Of a DNA stretch of 60,962 bases, positions 17,936 through 26,922 are shown one piece after another. Position 1 is the stretch's first letter; each line of letters begins with the position of its first letter. The stretch is taken from NCBI RefSeq assembly GCF_900078685.2, contig NZ_LT546166.1, forward strand, positions 55,712 through 116,673, in the 5' to 3' direction. The notes under the pieces were generated by a model. The model saw only the letters and a list, made by a program, of their open reading frames with translations. It was not told where the DNA came from and ran no database searches. The DNA is from Mycolicibacter icosiumassiliensis (GTDB lineage Bacteria > Actinomycetota > Actinomycetes > Mycobacteriales > Mycobacteriaceae). The translations under genes were made by a program, and so were the position numbers.

Positions 17936-19066
17936 ATGCGCAACGTAACCCTCGAGTTCGGCGTGCTGGGACCGCTGGAGATGAGGGTGAACGGCACCCC
18001 GGTGCCGCTGGGTGCGGCGAAACAGCGGGCGGTGCTGGCCATGTTGGTGATCAACCACAACCGGCCGGTCTCGGTGGATTCCTTGATTCACGCGGTGTGG
18101 GGCGAGACGCCGGTCCCGGCGGCACGGGCAAGTATCCACTCCTACGTCTCCAATCTGCGCCGCCTGCTCGGCACCGCCGGTGTCGAACCGCAGACCGCTC
18201 TGGCGAGCGCGCCGCCCGGATACCGGCTCTGTTTCGCCGACGCCCACTGGGATCTGGGGCGCTTCACCGCTCAACGGAACTTGGGCGTGCAGGCCGCAAC
18301 CGCCGGACGATTCGGCGAAGCCAGCAGCCACCTGTCTGCCGCGCTGGCCGAATGGCGCGGTCCGGTCCTCGACGACCTGCGCGACTTCGCCTTCGTCGAA
18401 CCGTTCGCCGCCGTGCAGTCCGAAGACAAGGTGGTGACCCAGGTCGCGCGGGCCGAAGCCGACATCGCGTGTGGGCGCGCCCATGCCATCATCGGCGAAC
18501 TCGAGGCGCTCAGCGCCGAACATCCCTACCGGGAACGATTGTGGGCTCAGCTGATCACCGCCTATTACGCCGCGGAGCGCCAATCCGACGCGCTGGACGC
18601 CTATCGGCGACTGAAGACGGCCCTGGCGGAGGATCTCGGTATCGACCCCGGGCCCACGATCAGTGCGTTGTATGACCGAATACTGCACCAGCAGCCACCG
18701 CAGCCGCCCGCAGCCGCTAGCAGTACCACCGCGCACAGCGCCGTCAATCTCAGCCCGAAGGTTGAGAGGTCTGTGTCCGCGGAGTTGCGTGATGCGGCCG
18801 GATGCCGCCATCGGCTGGACGCGGCGACCACCCGGATCGGGCGACTTCCCGACAACGACATCGTTCTCGACGCCGACGACGTCAGCCGCAACCACGCCGT
18901 AATCGGTTACACGGGATCGGGTTTCGTGATCACCGATCTGCGGTCGACCAATGGCGTCACGGTAGACGGTCGCCGGATTCACGCCAGCGTCGTGCTCGCT
19001 GACGGCGATCGCATCCGCATCGGCGTCCACGAGTTCGTCTTCGCGATCCACTCCCAAGCTCGCTGA
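17936..19066 (+). CDS. EmbR-like regulator: SARP winged helix, BTAD and FHA domains
   Basis: The 376-aa protein has three domains: an OmpR-type winged helix (about 5-105; LGPLEMRVNG.PVPLG, then YVSNLRRLLG), a bacterial transcriptional activator domain (about 115-255, ending EDLGIDPGP), and an FHA domain (about 285-370) with the phosphothreonine-binding residues in RIGRLPDND, SRNHAVI and STNG. EmbR of M. tuberculosis (388 aa) has this layout and is controlled through its FHA domain by Ser/Thr kinases such as PknH. No kinase gene is in the window. It is probably a paralogue, because the location is not the emb locus. Phased repeats lie upstream. Confidence 0.88.
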   Translation: MRNVTLEFGVLGPLEMRVNGTPVPLGAAKQRAVLAMLVINHNRPVSVDSLIHAVWGETPVPAARASIHSYVSNLRRLLGTAGVEPQTALASAPPGYRLCFADAHWDLGRFTAQRNLGVQAATAGRFGEASSHLSAALAEWRGPVLDDLRDFAFVEPFAAVQSEDKVVTQVARAEADIACGRAHAIIGELEALSAEHPYRERLWAQLITAYYAAERQSDALDAYRRLKTALAEDLGIDPGPTISALYDRILHQQPPQPPAAASSTTAHSAVNLSPKVERSVSAELRDAAGCRHRLDAATTRIGRLPDNDIVLDADDVSRNHAVIGYTGSGFVITDLRSTNGVTVDGRRIHASVVLADGDRIRIGVHEFVFAIHSQAR

Positions 19067-19078
19067 CCGACCCGCCGA

Positions 19079-20536
19079 TCAGCCCCCGATCAGCCCGAAA
19101 ACCCCGTATCCCACCGCCATGCCGGCCAGGTTCGCGCAGGCGTTGACCGCGTCGTTACCCACCCACCGCCAGCCGGTGGAAGGCTGCGTCGGCGCGCCGC
19201 AGTGCAGACCCTCCTCTACGGTGGCACCGCACGTCGGGCAGACGAAGCGGGCCTGCACGGTGGCCCCGATCAGGGTGTCGACCAGGGAGCCGACGACGCC
19301 GGCCGCCAGGCCCACCGGCACCATCGCGAGCCCGCCGAACAGGGCGCCGAATGCGCCGACGGCCAACGCCCCCAGCACCGTCGCGCCCGAACCCAGCGGG
19401 GAGACCGCCCCCGAGGTGCCCTTGGGCACCCGCGCCCAGCTGCGCAGCGACAGCGGCTCTCGGGAAGAGAAGCGGCCGATCTCCGAGGCCCAGGAGTCGG
19501 CGATGCCGGCCGCGATCCCGCCGATCGACACGGCGTACCAGAGCGGGTCGCGGGTGAACGCATAGCCGATCACCGGAACCAGCACCGGAAGGCCGGCGTT
19601 CACCGCGACCTGGCTCATGGTGCGCATGCTCCCGCTTCGGGTGGGTCGGCGATACGCGGTGAGCAGGCTGGTCAGCGAGAAGAACAGCGCGGCCGGGAGG
19701 ATCCACGCCCACCCGCCGAGGCCGACGGCAACCCCGGCGATCAGGCCGCCGCAGAGCGCGCCCGGCAGATCCAGCCACCGCATCCGCAGCATGAACGGCA
19801 CGATGGCGCAGCCGAATACCACCGCGGCCAGCCAGCGTAGTGCGTCATCGGTCGACAGCTCCCGCGCCACGTGCAGCAGAAGTGCAACCCACGGTGTGAT
19901 CAGCAGGTTGTCTGCCGCGGGCAGCACCAGTAGTTCCACGGCGGCGGTGGTCATCGCGACGAACAGCGAAACCGACACCGCCATAAACGTATTCAGTTCA
20001 AGGCCGATCCGGCAGAACGCCCACGACACGGCGAACGCGATGACGACGAAGGCTAGCGATCCCTCCAGGGAGCGGACCCCGCCACCGGCTTCGACCCGGT
20101 GCCTGCCGTAGCGGTCCCCGATCAGCGCCGCACCGGCGTCGGCCAACCCCAGCACCACCACGCCTGCTGCGATGGCGACCCGATCCGGCCAGAACGCCAG
20201 CACCGCGACCAATGCTCCGGCCGCGAAGCCGACCAGTCCGTAGTCGCGCGACCGGGTGCCGTCAAAGACTCCCGGCACCGGGATCAGGCCGCGCTCCACG
20301 ATGACCGTCAGGCCCACCGTCGCGGCGGCCAGCACGCCGGCCACCACCACCCCGTGCGACAACTGGAACGCGGCCAGGGCAGCGAACAGCCCGCACAGCG
20401 CGTGGGGGACCTTGCGGGTGACCAACGGACTGGCTCCCCGTCGTGCCAGTGCGCGCCCGACCACGATCAGGACTGCTGCGATCAGCAGGACCCCACCCCC
20501 GGCGACGGCCAGGTCGTGGCTCACGGTAGCGGTCAC
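19079..20536 (-). CDS. Fused prenol kinase-like and DUF92 (VTE6-like) membrane protein
   Basis: The 485-aa polytopic protein has two parts. Residues ~20-235 resemble the phytol/dolichol kinase family (TRKVPHALCGLFAAL, GLADAGAALIGDRYGRHR, then GVRSLEGSLAFV, which is typical of the CTP-dependent kinases). Residues ~250-485 are a DUF92 domain (LPGALCGGLIAG, then GIADSWASEIGRF and GTSGAVSPLGS, ending with a CPTCG motif). In plants and cyanobacteria VTE5 phosphorylates phytol and VTE6 (DUF92) makes the diphosphate. Fusing the two would give a one-protein prenyl-alcohol salvage enzyme. The substrate in mycobacteria is unknown. It ends 13 bases from the EmbR-like gene. Confidence 0.78.
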   Translation of the reverse strand: MTATVSHDLAVAGGGVLLIAAVLIVVGRALARRGASPLVTRKVPHALCGLFAALAAFQLSHGVVVAGVLAAATVGLTVIVERGLIPVPGVFDGTRSRDYGLVGFAAGALVAVLAFWPDRVAIAAGVVVLGLADAGAALIGDRYGRHRVEAGGGVRSLEGSLAFVVIAFAVSWAFCRIGLELNTFMAVSVSLFVAMTTAAVELLVLPAADNLLITPWVALLLHVARELSTDDALRWLAAVVFGCAIVPFMLRMRWLDLPGALCGGLIAGVAVGLGGWAWILPAALFFSLTSLLTAYRRPTRSGSMRTMSQVAVNAGLPVLVPVIGYAFTRDPLWYAVSIGGIAAGIADSWASEIGRFSSREPLSLRSWARVPKGTSGAVSPLGSGATVLGALAVGAFGALFGGLAMVPVGLAAGVVGSLVDTLIGATVQARFVCPTCGATVEEGLHCGAPTQPSTGWRWVGNDAVNACANLAGMAVGYGVFGLIGG

Positions 20537-20542
20537 GCAGGG

Positions 20543-21082
20543 CTACTCATCGAAGTCCAGCGGAACCCGCAGTGCGCTCAGGGTGGCGGCCAGTGCATCG
20601 TATTGGCTTGTCAGCATGACGAATTCGATCAGCCGCGGGCGATCCAGATGTTCGGCCAGCTGGGCCCAGGTGGCATCCGAGAGCGTGCGGGTTCCCACCA
20701 GTTCGTCGACCCCGGTCAGCAGTACGCGCTGCCGGTCGGTGAGCCCGGCCACGCTGGGGCCTTCGAAGATCAGCGTCTGAGTGGCGTCGTCGAGACCGAC
20801 CGCCCGGGCCATCCGGCGATGGTGCTGCAGCTCGTACTGGCTGTCGCGAAGGTGCCCTACCCGCAGGATCACCAACTCGGTGTCGCGGCTCGAGAGTTTG
20901 CCGCCCCGCATGAGCACCCCGCCGAACGGCAGCCAGGCCCACATCAATCGCCGGTGCTGGCCGAGGGTGGTGAACAAGTGCGCCCGGGGTACGTGCTGGC
21001 GCAAGGCGACGACTTTGCACACCAGCCAGTTCGTGACACCGAGGTCGCGCAGGCCGGGGGAATCGGGGATACGAAGAGTCAC
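20543..21082 (-). CDS. Carboxymuconolactone decarboxylase family protein (Rv0464c-like)
   Basis: The 179-aa protein of the AhpD/CMD superfamily has the SSRDTELVILRVGHLRDSQYELQHHRRMA segment in place of the usual CxxC active site (no CxxC is visible). It is therefore not a classical AhpD peroxidase. Its position next to ramB matches M. tuberculosis Rv0464c. It overlaps the end of ramB by 4 bases, indicating co-transcription from the ramB promoter. Function unproven. Confidence 0.87.
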   Translation of the reverse strand: MTLRIPDSPGLRDLGVTNWLVCKVVALRQHVPRAHLFTTLGQHRRLMWAWLPFGGVLMRGGKLSSRDTELVILRVGHLRDSQYELQHHRRMARAVGLDDATQTLIFEGPSVAGLTDRQRVLLTGVDELVGTRTLSDATWAQLAEHLDRPRLIEFVMLTSQYDALAATLSALRVPLDFDE

Positions 21083-22506
21083 CGCTGTTGCTTTACCAGA
21101 TAGGGCGAGACACTGCTGCGATGTTCGTTGAGATCCAGGTCACGGCCCAACGCGGGGAAAGCCCGCTGCGGGCAGTTGTCGTGGTCGCAGACCCGGCAGC
21201 CCACCCCGATCGGCGTGGCCGGGACGTCGTGGCCGGCCGCCAGATCCAGGCCTTCGGAATAGACCAGCCGGTGCGCATGGCGCAGTTCGCAACCGAGTCC
21301 GATCGCAAACGTCTTGTCCGGCTGGCCCCAGCGCGAGGCACGGCGTTCGACGGTGCGCGCCACCCACATGTACTTGCGGCCGTCGGGCATCTCGGCGATC
21401 TGTACCAGGATCTTTCCCGGGTTGCCGAATGTCTCGTAGACGTTCCACAGCGGGCAGGTACCGCCGCTGGAGGAGAAATGGAAGCCGGTGGCTGACTGTC
21501 GTTTTGACATGTTGCCGGCCCGGTCGACTCGGACGAAGGAGAACGGCACGCCCCGCATCGACGGTCGCTGCAGGGTGGACAGTCGGTGGGCGATGGTCTC
21601 GTAGCTGACTCGGTAGAAAGCCGACAGCCGTTCGATGTCGTAGCGGAACGTCTCGGCGCTGTCGTGGAATTGTCCGTAGGGCAACACGATCGCCGCCGCG
21701 AAGTAGTTGGCCAACCCGAGCCGGGCCAGCGTGCGGGAATCCTTGGAGGTGAACTTGCCCTCTTCGACCATGGCCGAGATCTGGTCGTCGAATTCCAGGT
21801 AGGCCAGTTCGGCGGCCATCTTGAACACGCGCTGCCCCCAGGACAGGTGGTTGGAGATGTCCAATGTCCGGGTTTCGGCGTCGTATCGGTGTAGCACCGT
21901 CTCGCCCAGATCAATGCGGCGGTTGATGTGCACCCCGTGCACCTCGGTGAGTCGATTGGCCAGCTCGACGGCCAATTCGCCCTGGTGCCTGCGCATCCGG
22001 GTGGCCAGATCTTCGGCGGCGGTGTCGAGTTCGTGCAGGTAGTTCTGGCGTTGATAGAAGTAGTCCCGGACCTCCTCGTGCGGCATGGTGATCGCGCCGG
22101 TGCCGCTGCCGTCGGAGAAGCGCTCCTCGGTGGCCGCGGCGAGTTGGGCCGTGGTGATGCGGTAGCGGCGGTGCAGGTTGACCATCGCGTGAGCCAATTT
22201 AGGGTGGGCACTGACCAATTCGGCTACCTCGGCCAGGTCCACGTCGATGTCGAGGTCGCGGTCCATGGCGACTTCGCGCAGCTCGGCGACCAGCCGGGTG
22301 TCGTCCTGGGAGGCGAAGAAGCTGGCATCCACGCCGAAGACCTCGGCGATCCGGAGCAGCACCGCGACGGTCAGCGGACGAACGTCATGTTCGATCTGGT
22401 TGAGGTAGCTCGGTGAGATCTCCAGCATCTGGGCCAGTGCAGCCTGACTGAACCCGCGTTCGCTGCGCAGCTGGCGCACTCGGGCGCCGACATACGTCTT
22501 GGCCAC
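21079..22506 (-). CDS. ramB: Transcriptional regulator RamB of acetate/glyoxylate metabolism
   Basis: The 475-aa protein, GTG start at 22506 (VAKTYVGARVRQLRSERGFS), matches M. tuberculosis RamB (474 aa) almost throughout as I remember it. It has an N-terminal Cro/C1-type helix-turn-helix (about 8-62; FSQAALAQMLEISPSYLNQI) and then the IrrE-like/short-chain fatty-acid regulator domain. Its C-terminal region is cysteine-rich (GVGCRVCDHDNCPQRAFP). In Corynebacterium and Mycobacterium RamB represses genes of acetate and glyoxylate metabolism, including icl1. A longer start is not supported by the family. A matching box lies upstream of icl1 in this window. Confidence 0.95.
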   Translation of the reverse strand: MAKTYVGARVRQLRSERGFSQAALAQMLEISPSYLNQIEHDVRPLTVAVLLRIAEVFGVDASFFASQDDTRLVAELREVAMDRDLDIDVDLAEVAELVSAHPKLAHAMVNLHRRYRITTAQLAAATEERFSDGSGTGAITMPHEEVRDYFYQRQNYLHELDTAAEDLATRMRRHQGELAVELANRLTEVHGVHINRRIDLGETVLHRYDAETRTLDISNHLSWGQRVFKMAAELAYLEFDDQISAMVEEGKFTSKDSRTLARLGLANYFAAAIVLPYGQFHDSAETFRYDIERLSAFYRVSYETIAHRLSTLQRPSMRGVPFSFVRVDRAGNMSKRQSATGFHFSSSGGTCPLWNVYETFGNPGKILVQIAEMPDGRKYMWVARTVERRASRWGQPDKTFAIGLGCELRHAHRLVYSEGLDLAAGHDVPATPIGVGCRVCDHDNCPQRAFPALGRDLDLNEHRSSVSPYLVKQQR

Positions 22507-22591
22507 CTCATCGACCCTACCTGCTGCGAAGGCGGCATTCGCATTGTTGGCATGGCATGATCCGCTCAGGGAAAGACCACGGGGAGCAACG

Positions 22592-23407
22592 ATGCAACAG
22601 ACACAGGAGCCGACCGGCCTGGCCAAGGTCTTGATGCCGGTGCCGGACCCGCATCCCGACGTGTTCGACCGGCAGTGGCCGCTGCGGGTCGCCGATATCG
22701 ACCGCCTGGGCCGCCTGCGGATGGACGCGGCCGCCCGTCATATCCAGGACATCGGCCAGGATCAATTGCGGGAGGGCGGATATCAGGAGACGCACCCGCT
22801 GTGGATCGTCCGGCGCACCATGATGGACCTGATCCGTCCGATCGAGTTCCAGGACATGCTCCGGATGCGGCGTTGGTGTTCGGGCACTTCCAACCGCTGG
22901 TGTGAGATGCGGGTCCGTATCGATGGCCGTAAGGGCGGGCTGATCGAATCCGAGGCGTTCTGGATCAACATCAACCGCGAGACCCAGGGACCGGCGCGGA
23001 TCTCGGAAGACTTCCTGGCCGGGCTCAAGCGCACCACCACCGTCGACCGACTGCGCTGGAAGGCCTACCTGAAGGCCGGTGGCCGTGAGGACGCGGATGA
23101 GATCCACGAGTACCCGCTGCGGTTCACCGACATCGACCTGTTCGACCACATGAACAACTCCGTGTACTGGACCGTGGTCGAGGACTACCTGTCGAGTTAC
23201 CCCGAGCTGCTCGGGGCGCCGCTGCGGGTCACGCTGGAACACGACGCGGCGGTCGCGCTGGGCGACAAACTAGAGATCGTCTCCCACGTCCACCCGGCCG
23301 GATCGACCGACATGTTCGGGCCGGACTTGGTCGATCGCACTGTTAGAACGCTCACATACCTGGTGGGCGAAGAGGTCAAAGCCCTCGCCGCAATCTTCCC
23401 GCTGTAA
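22592..23407 (+). CDS. Acyl-ACP thioesterase (Rv0466-like)
   Basis: The 271-aa double-hotdog protein belongs to the acyl-ACP thioesterase family (PF01643). Motifs include WIVRRTMMDLIRPIEF in the first domain, and the second hotdog FTDIDLFDHMNNSVYW, whose N and following residues form the active-site region. It hydrolyses acyl-ACP to free fatty acids. It is divergent from ramB with an 85-base intergenic region, and precedes icl1. ATG at 22592 is preceded by GGGGAGC. A strong hairpin follows its stop. Confidence 0.9.
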   Translation: MQQTQEPTGLAKVLMPVPDPHPDVFDRQWPLRVADIDRLGRLRMDAAARHIQDIGQDQLREGGYQETHPLWIVRRTMMDLIRPIEFQDMLRMRRWCSGTSNRWCEMRVRIDGRKGGLIESEAFWININRETQGPARISEDFLAGLKRTTTVDRLRWKAYLKAGGREDADEIHEYPLRFTDIDLFDHMNNSVYWTVVEDYLSSYPELLGAPLRVTLEHDAAVALGDKLEIVSHVHPAGSTDMFGPDLVDRTVRTLTYLVGEEVKALAAIFPL

Positions 23408-23444
23408 CACGTTCTAGTCAGTACGGGCGTACTGCTAAAACGTG
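23408..23444. terminator. Hairpin after the thioesterase gene
   Basis: A nested inverted repeat begins at the first base after the stop: outer arms CACGTT (23408-23413) and AACGTG (23439-23444), then TAG/CTA, and inner arms CAGTACG (23419-23425) and CGTACTG (23428-23434). It probably terminates the thioesterase transcript and insulates icl1. Confidence 0.65.
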
Positions 23445-23707
23445 CGCTGACCTGTGTGGATATGTTACCGACCGGTAGCTTTCTGGCCGATTCCACGACG
23501 CTTTGTCCCGACGGTTCTTCGCAAACTTTGCAATTTGTTCGCGATGCATGGCTGAAGTTGGCAATGGAAACGGCTGGACCTGGGGAGATGTCCTGTGTCA
23601 AGGTCGCATTAACACACCAGTGAATCGATCGGGGTGTTAGCAAAGCCGGGAAGCAATTCTCGGGTCCGGCGGCCCCGACCGATCGAGAACGCAAAGGAGC
23701 GCATCCT
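23445..23707 (+). promoter_or_regulatory. icl1 upstream region with RamB box
   Basis: This 263-base gene-free stretch precedes icl1. At 23522-23534 the sequence CAAACTTTGCAAT matches the RamB consensus (A/G)(A/G)AACTTTGCAAA closely, consistent with repression of icl1 by the nearby ramB product. A second inverted element TACCGACCGGTA lies at 23466-23477. A GGAGCG ribosome-binding site lies at about 23697-23702. I see no small gene here. Confidence 0.65.
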
Positions 23708-24994
23708 ATGTCGACCGTTGGCACGCCGAAGAGCCCCGAGCAGATCCAGCACGACTGGGACCACAACCCGCGTTGGAAGGGTGTCACCCGCACCTACTCC
23801 GCCGCAGATGTCGTCGCGCTCCAGGGCCACGTCGTCGAAGAGCACACCCTGGCCCGCCGCGGCGCCGAGGTGCTGTGGGAGCAGCTGCACGACCTGGACT
23901 ACATCAACGCCCTGGGCGCGCTGACCGGCAACATGGCCGTCCAGCAGGTGCGGGCCGGCCTGAAGGCCATTTACCTGTCTGGGTGGCAGGTCGCCGGTGA
24001 CGCGAACCTGTCCGGGCACACCTACCCCGACCAGAGCCTCTACCCGGCCAACTCGGTGCCGCAGGTGGTGCGCCGGATCAACAACGCGCTGCTGCGTGCC
24101 GACGAGATCGCCAAGGTCGAGGGCGACACCTCGGTGGACAACTGGCTGGCCCCGATCGTGGCCGACGGTGAGGCCGGCTTCGGTGGCGCGCTCAACGTGT
24201 ACGAGCTGCAGAAGGCGATGATCGCCGCCGGTGTCGCGGGTTCGCACTGGGAGGACCAGCTGGCCTCGGAGAAGAAGTGTGGCCACCTGGGTGGCAAGGT
24301 GCTGATCCCCACCCAGCAGCACATCCGCACCCTGACCTCGGCCCGCCTGGCCGCTGACGTCGCCGACGTGCCGACCGTGGTGATCGCCCGGACCGACGCC
24401 GAGGCCGCCACCCTGATCACTTCCGACGTCGACGAGCGCGACCAGCCGTTCATCACCGGTGAGCGGACCGCGGAGGGCTTCTACTACACCAAGAACGGTC
24501 TGGAGCCGTGCATCGCCCGGGCCAAGGCCTACGCGCCGTACGCCGACCTGATCTGGATGGAGACCGGTACCCCGGACCTGGAGCTGGCCCGCAAGTTCGC
24601 CGAGGGCGTCAAGGCCGAGTTCCCGGACCAGATGCTGGCCTACAACTGCTCGCCGTCGTTCAACTGGCGCCAGCACCTGGACGACGCGACCATCGCGAAG
24701 TTCCAGAACGAGCTGGGCGCCATGGGCTTCAAGTTCCAGTTCATCACCCTGGCCGGCTTCCACGCGCTGAACTACTCGATGTTCGATCTGGCCCACGGCT
24801 ACGCCCGCAAGCAGATGAGCGCCTACGTCGAGCTGCAGGAGCGCGAGTTCGCCGCCGAGGAGCGGGGCTACACCGCCACCAAGCACCAGCGCGAGGTCGG
24901 TGCCGGGTACTTCGACCGGATCGCCACCACCGTCGACCCGACCTCGTCGACCACGGCGCTGGCCGGCTCGACCGAAGAGGGCCAGTTCCACTAG
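23708..24994 (+). CDS. icl1: Isocitrate lyase
   Basis: The 428-aa protein has the isocitrate lyase signature KKCGHLGGK with catalytic C191, the same number as in M. tuberculosis Icl1 (428 aa). [11 protein letters not shown] at the C-terminus matches as well. It cleaves isocitrate to succinate and glyoxylate for the glyoxylate shunt and also acts as 2-methylisocitrate lyase in propionyl-CoA metabolism in this genus. It is needed during growth on fatty acids. The RamB box upstream and fadB2 downstream fit control by carbon source. Confidence 0.97.
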   Translation: MSTVGTPKSPEQIQHDWDHNPRWKGVTRTYSAADVVALQGHVVEEHTLARRGAEVLWEQLHDLDYINALGALTGNMAVQQVRAGLKAIYLSGWQVAGDANLSGHTYPDQSLYPANSVPQVVRRINNALLRADEIAKVEGDTSVDNWLAPIVADGEAGFGGALNVYELQKAMIAAGVAGSHWEDQLASEKKCGHLGGKVLIPTQQHIRTLTSARLAADVADVPTVVIARTDAEAATLITSDVDERDQPFITGERTAEGFYYTKNGLEPCIARAKAYAPYADLIWMETGTPDLELARKFAEGVKAEFPDQMLAYNCSPSFNWRQHLDDATIAKFQNELGAMGFKFQFITLAGFHALNYSMFDLAHGYARKQMSAYVELQEREFAAEERGYTATKHQREVGAGYFDRIATTVDPTSSTTALAGSTEEGQFH

Positions 24995-25007
24995 GCCATT
25001 AACTCGC

Positions 25008-25065
25008 CGAGCAGACGCAGACTCGCGCAATTGCCGCTCAGGTAGTGCGAGTTTGTGTCTGCTCG
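25008..25065. terminator. Hairpin after icl1
   Basis: Arms of 19 bp at 25008-25026 (starting CGAGCAGACGCAG) and 25047-25065 (ending GTGTCTGCTCG) pair at 17 of 19 positions around a 20-base loop. It lies 13 bases after the icl1 stop. Confidence 0.7.
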
Positions 25066-25122
25066 CGGGGAAGTGATTTCCCGCGGTGGAAGTCGGATTG
25101 CGCCGCGGGGGAGTTGACAGCG

Positions 25123-25155
25123 CAGGCCCCGCCCAGCCAGCCTGGGCGGGGCCTG
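25123..25155. terminator. GC-rich hairpin between icl1 and fadB2
   Basis: Perfect 14-bp arms CAGGCCCCGCCCAG and CTGGGCGGGGCCTG around a 5-base loop, followed by TTGCT. It sits 38 bases before the fadB2 start and may be a second terminator or a 5' leader structure. Confidence 0.65.
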
Positions 25156-25193
25156 TTGCTGCCGCTGAGGCTGAGAAGGGACCCGAAAGGAAC

Positions 25194-26051
25194 ATGGTGT
25201 CGATCCAACGAGTAGGTGTTATCGGAGCCGGGCAGATGGGCGCCGGAATCGCCGAGGTGTCGGCGCGTGCCGGCGTCGAGGTGACGGTCTTCGAGACCAC
25301 CGAGGCACTGGTCACCGCGGGCCGCAACCGAATCGTCAAGTCGCTGGAGCGCGGCGTGAGCGCGGGCAAGATCACCGAGCGCGAGCGCGACGACGCCGTC
25401 GGCAACCTGACTTTCACCACCGACCTCGGCGAGCTGGCGGACCGTCAGCTCGTCATCGAAGCCGTCATCGAAGACGACACCGTCAAATCGAAGATCTTCG
25501 CCGAACTGGACCGGGTGATCACCGACCCGGACGCCGTGCTCGCGTCGAACACCTCGTCCATCCCGATCATGAAGATCGCCGCTGCCACGCAGAACCCGCA
25601 GCGGGTGCTGGGCCTGCACTTCTTCAACCCGGTTCCGGTGCTGCCGCTGGTCGAGCTGGTCAGCACCCTGGTCACCGACCCCGCCGCCGCCAACCGCACC
25701 GAGGAGTTCGCCAGCGCGGTGCTGGGCAAGCAGGTGGTGCGCTGCTCGGACCGCTCCGGCTTCGTGGTGAACGCCCTGCTGGTGCCCTACCTGCTGTCGG
25801 CGGTTCGCATGCTGGAGTCCGGATTTGCCACCGTCGAGGACATCGACAAGGCAATTGTCGCCGGTCTGTCGCACCCGATGGGCCCGCTGCGGCTGTCCGA
25901 CCTGGTCGGCCTGGACACGCTGAAGCTGATCGCGGACAAGATGTACGAGGAATTCAAGGAGCCGCTCTACGCCGCGCCGCCGCTGCTGCTGCGCATGGTC
26001 GAGGCCGGTCAGCTGGGCAAGAAGTCCGGCCGGGGTTTCTACACCTACTGA
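25194..26051 (+). CDS. fadB2: 3-hydroxybutyryl-CoA dehydrogenase
   Basis: The 285-aa protein has the NAD-binding GVIGAGQMGAGIAEV motif at the N-terminus and the catalytic His-Glu region LGLHFFNPVPVLPLVEL. It ends with the C-terminal 3HCDH domain segment (GFVVNALLVPYLLSAVRM, then GKKSGRGFYTY). It matches M. tuberculosis FadB2 (Rv0468), which interconverts 3-hydroxybutyryl-CoA and acetoacetyl-CoA. A GAAAGGA ribosome-binding site precedes the ATG at 25194. Its 3' end overlaps the convergent tetR gene by 7 bases. UmaA and its neighbours that follow in M. tuberculosis are absent here. Confidence 0.95.
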   Translation: MVSIQRVGVIGAGQMGAGIAEVSARAGVEVTVFETTEALVTAGRNRIVKSLERGVSAGKITERERDDAVGNLTFTTDLGELADRQLVIEAVIEDDTVKSKIFAELDRVITDPDAVLASNTSSIPIMKIAAATQNPQRVLGLHFFNPVPVLPLVELVSTLVTDPAAANRTEEFASAVLGKQVVRCSDRSGFVVNALLVPYLLSAVRMLESGFATVEDIDKAIVAGLSHPMGPLRLSDLVGLDTLKLIADKMYEEFKEPLYAAPPLLLRMVEAGQLGKKSGRGFYTY

Positions 26052-26776
26052 TCCGCGGCGCGCCGTTGCGCACCGGCCGCCCGCCGCCACGGCAGCATCG
26101 GTGACGGGTGCGGGCCGGCGTTGAACTTCTCCCGCGATCCGCCGACCTCGACGATGCCGCACAGCGCGCTCCAGTTGAGCATGGTCAGGTAGTCGATCAG
26201 CTCATCGGCACTCATCCGCGGGTCCAGCAGCCACGAGTGGGTGGCCAGCTGGACGCCACCAACGATCATGTACGCCCACGGCTCCACTCCGCCGAGGTCC
26301 AGGCCCTCTGCCTTCATGCGGCGGCGCAGCATCACCGCCAGCATCCGGGCGATGATGCGCTCGGAGTCGGCGATCACCTTGCTCTTGCTGGCCGAGCTGT
26401 TCGCCATCACGAATCGGTAGGGCTCGGGCTCGTTGGCCACGGTCTGTACATACACCCGGGTGATCTCGCGGGTCAGGTCGAAGCCGTCCAGGTTCAACGA
26501 CAGTGCCGCCGCCATGTTGGGGATCAGGGTGGCCTGCGCGAAGCGCATCATCACCGCAGTGGTCAGATCATTCTTGTCGACGAAGTAGCGGTACAACACC
26601 GTCTTGGACACGCCGATCTCCGCGGCGATCTCATCCATGCTCACGTACCGGCCGCGGCGCCGGATCGCCTCGATCGTTCCGTCGATCAGATCATTGCGTC
26701 GATCGACCTTGTGCTGGTGCCAGCGCCGCTTTCGACCATCAGTCTTGGCGGTGCCGGTGCGGAGCTGATCTGCCAC
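26045..26776 (-). CDS. TetR-family transcriptional regulator (Rv0472c-like)
   Basis: The GTG at 26776 gives 243 residues. The DNA-binding domain is clear (about 25-70): IDGTIEAIRRRGRYVSMDEI, then GVSKTVLYRYFVDKNDL. The C-terminal ligand domain is of the group that ends with a ~200-residue helical bundle (YMIVGGVQLATHSWLLD). Upstream in-frame codons exist but would place a long non-conserved Pro/Ser leader before the domain. It is convergent with fadB2 and divergent from the DUF445 gene, with a palindrome in between. The effector is unknown. Confidence 0.87.
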   Translation of the reverse strand: MADQLRTGTAKTDGRKRRWHQHKVDRRNDLIDGTIEAIRRRGRYVSMDEIAAEIGVSKTVLYRYFVDKNDLTTAVMMRFAQATLIPNMAAALSLNLDGFDLTREITRVYVQTVANEPEPYRFVMANSSASKSKVIADSERIIARMLAVMLRRRMKAEGLDLGGVEPWAYMIVGGVQLATHSWLLDPRMSADELIDYLTMLNWSALCGIVEVGGSREKFNAGPHPSPMLPWRRAAGAQRRAADQ

Positions 26777-26840
26777 TATCGCGGATTCCCATTCACTAGA
26801 CGCAATAGATAATACGGGCTGGTCCAGCAAACTTTGTGGT

Positions 26841-26857
26841 CCGGTAACAGTTACCGG
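26841..26857. promoter_or_regulatory. Palindromic site between tetR and DUF445 genes
   Basis: CCGGTAAC and GTTACCGG arms surround a single A, a perfect 17-bp palindrome. It is a plausible operator for the divergently transcribed TetR regulator. Confidence 0.55.
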
Positions 26858-26922
26858 TGGTTCAGCGAGGCTCGCCGGAGGCGAGGCGAAGCTGGAACCG
26901 CCGCATATACCCGGCTGCGCTG

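Noticed and set aside
23609..25420. 603-codon open frame antisense to icl1
   Set aside because: Fully overlaps icl1, which has unmistakable catalytic motifs; the frame has no domain and also covers the icl1 promoter and fadB2 start.
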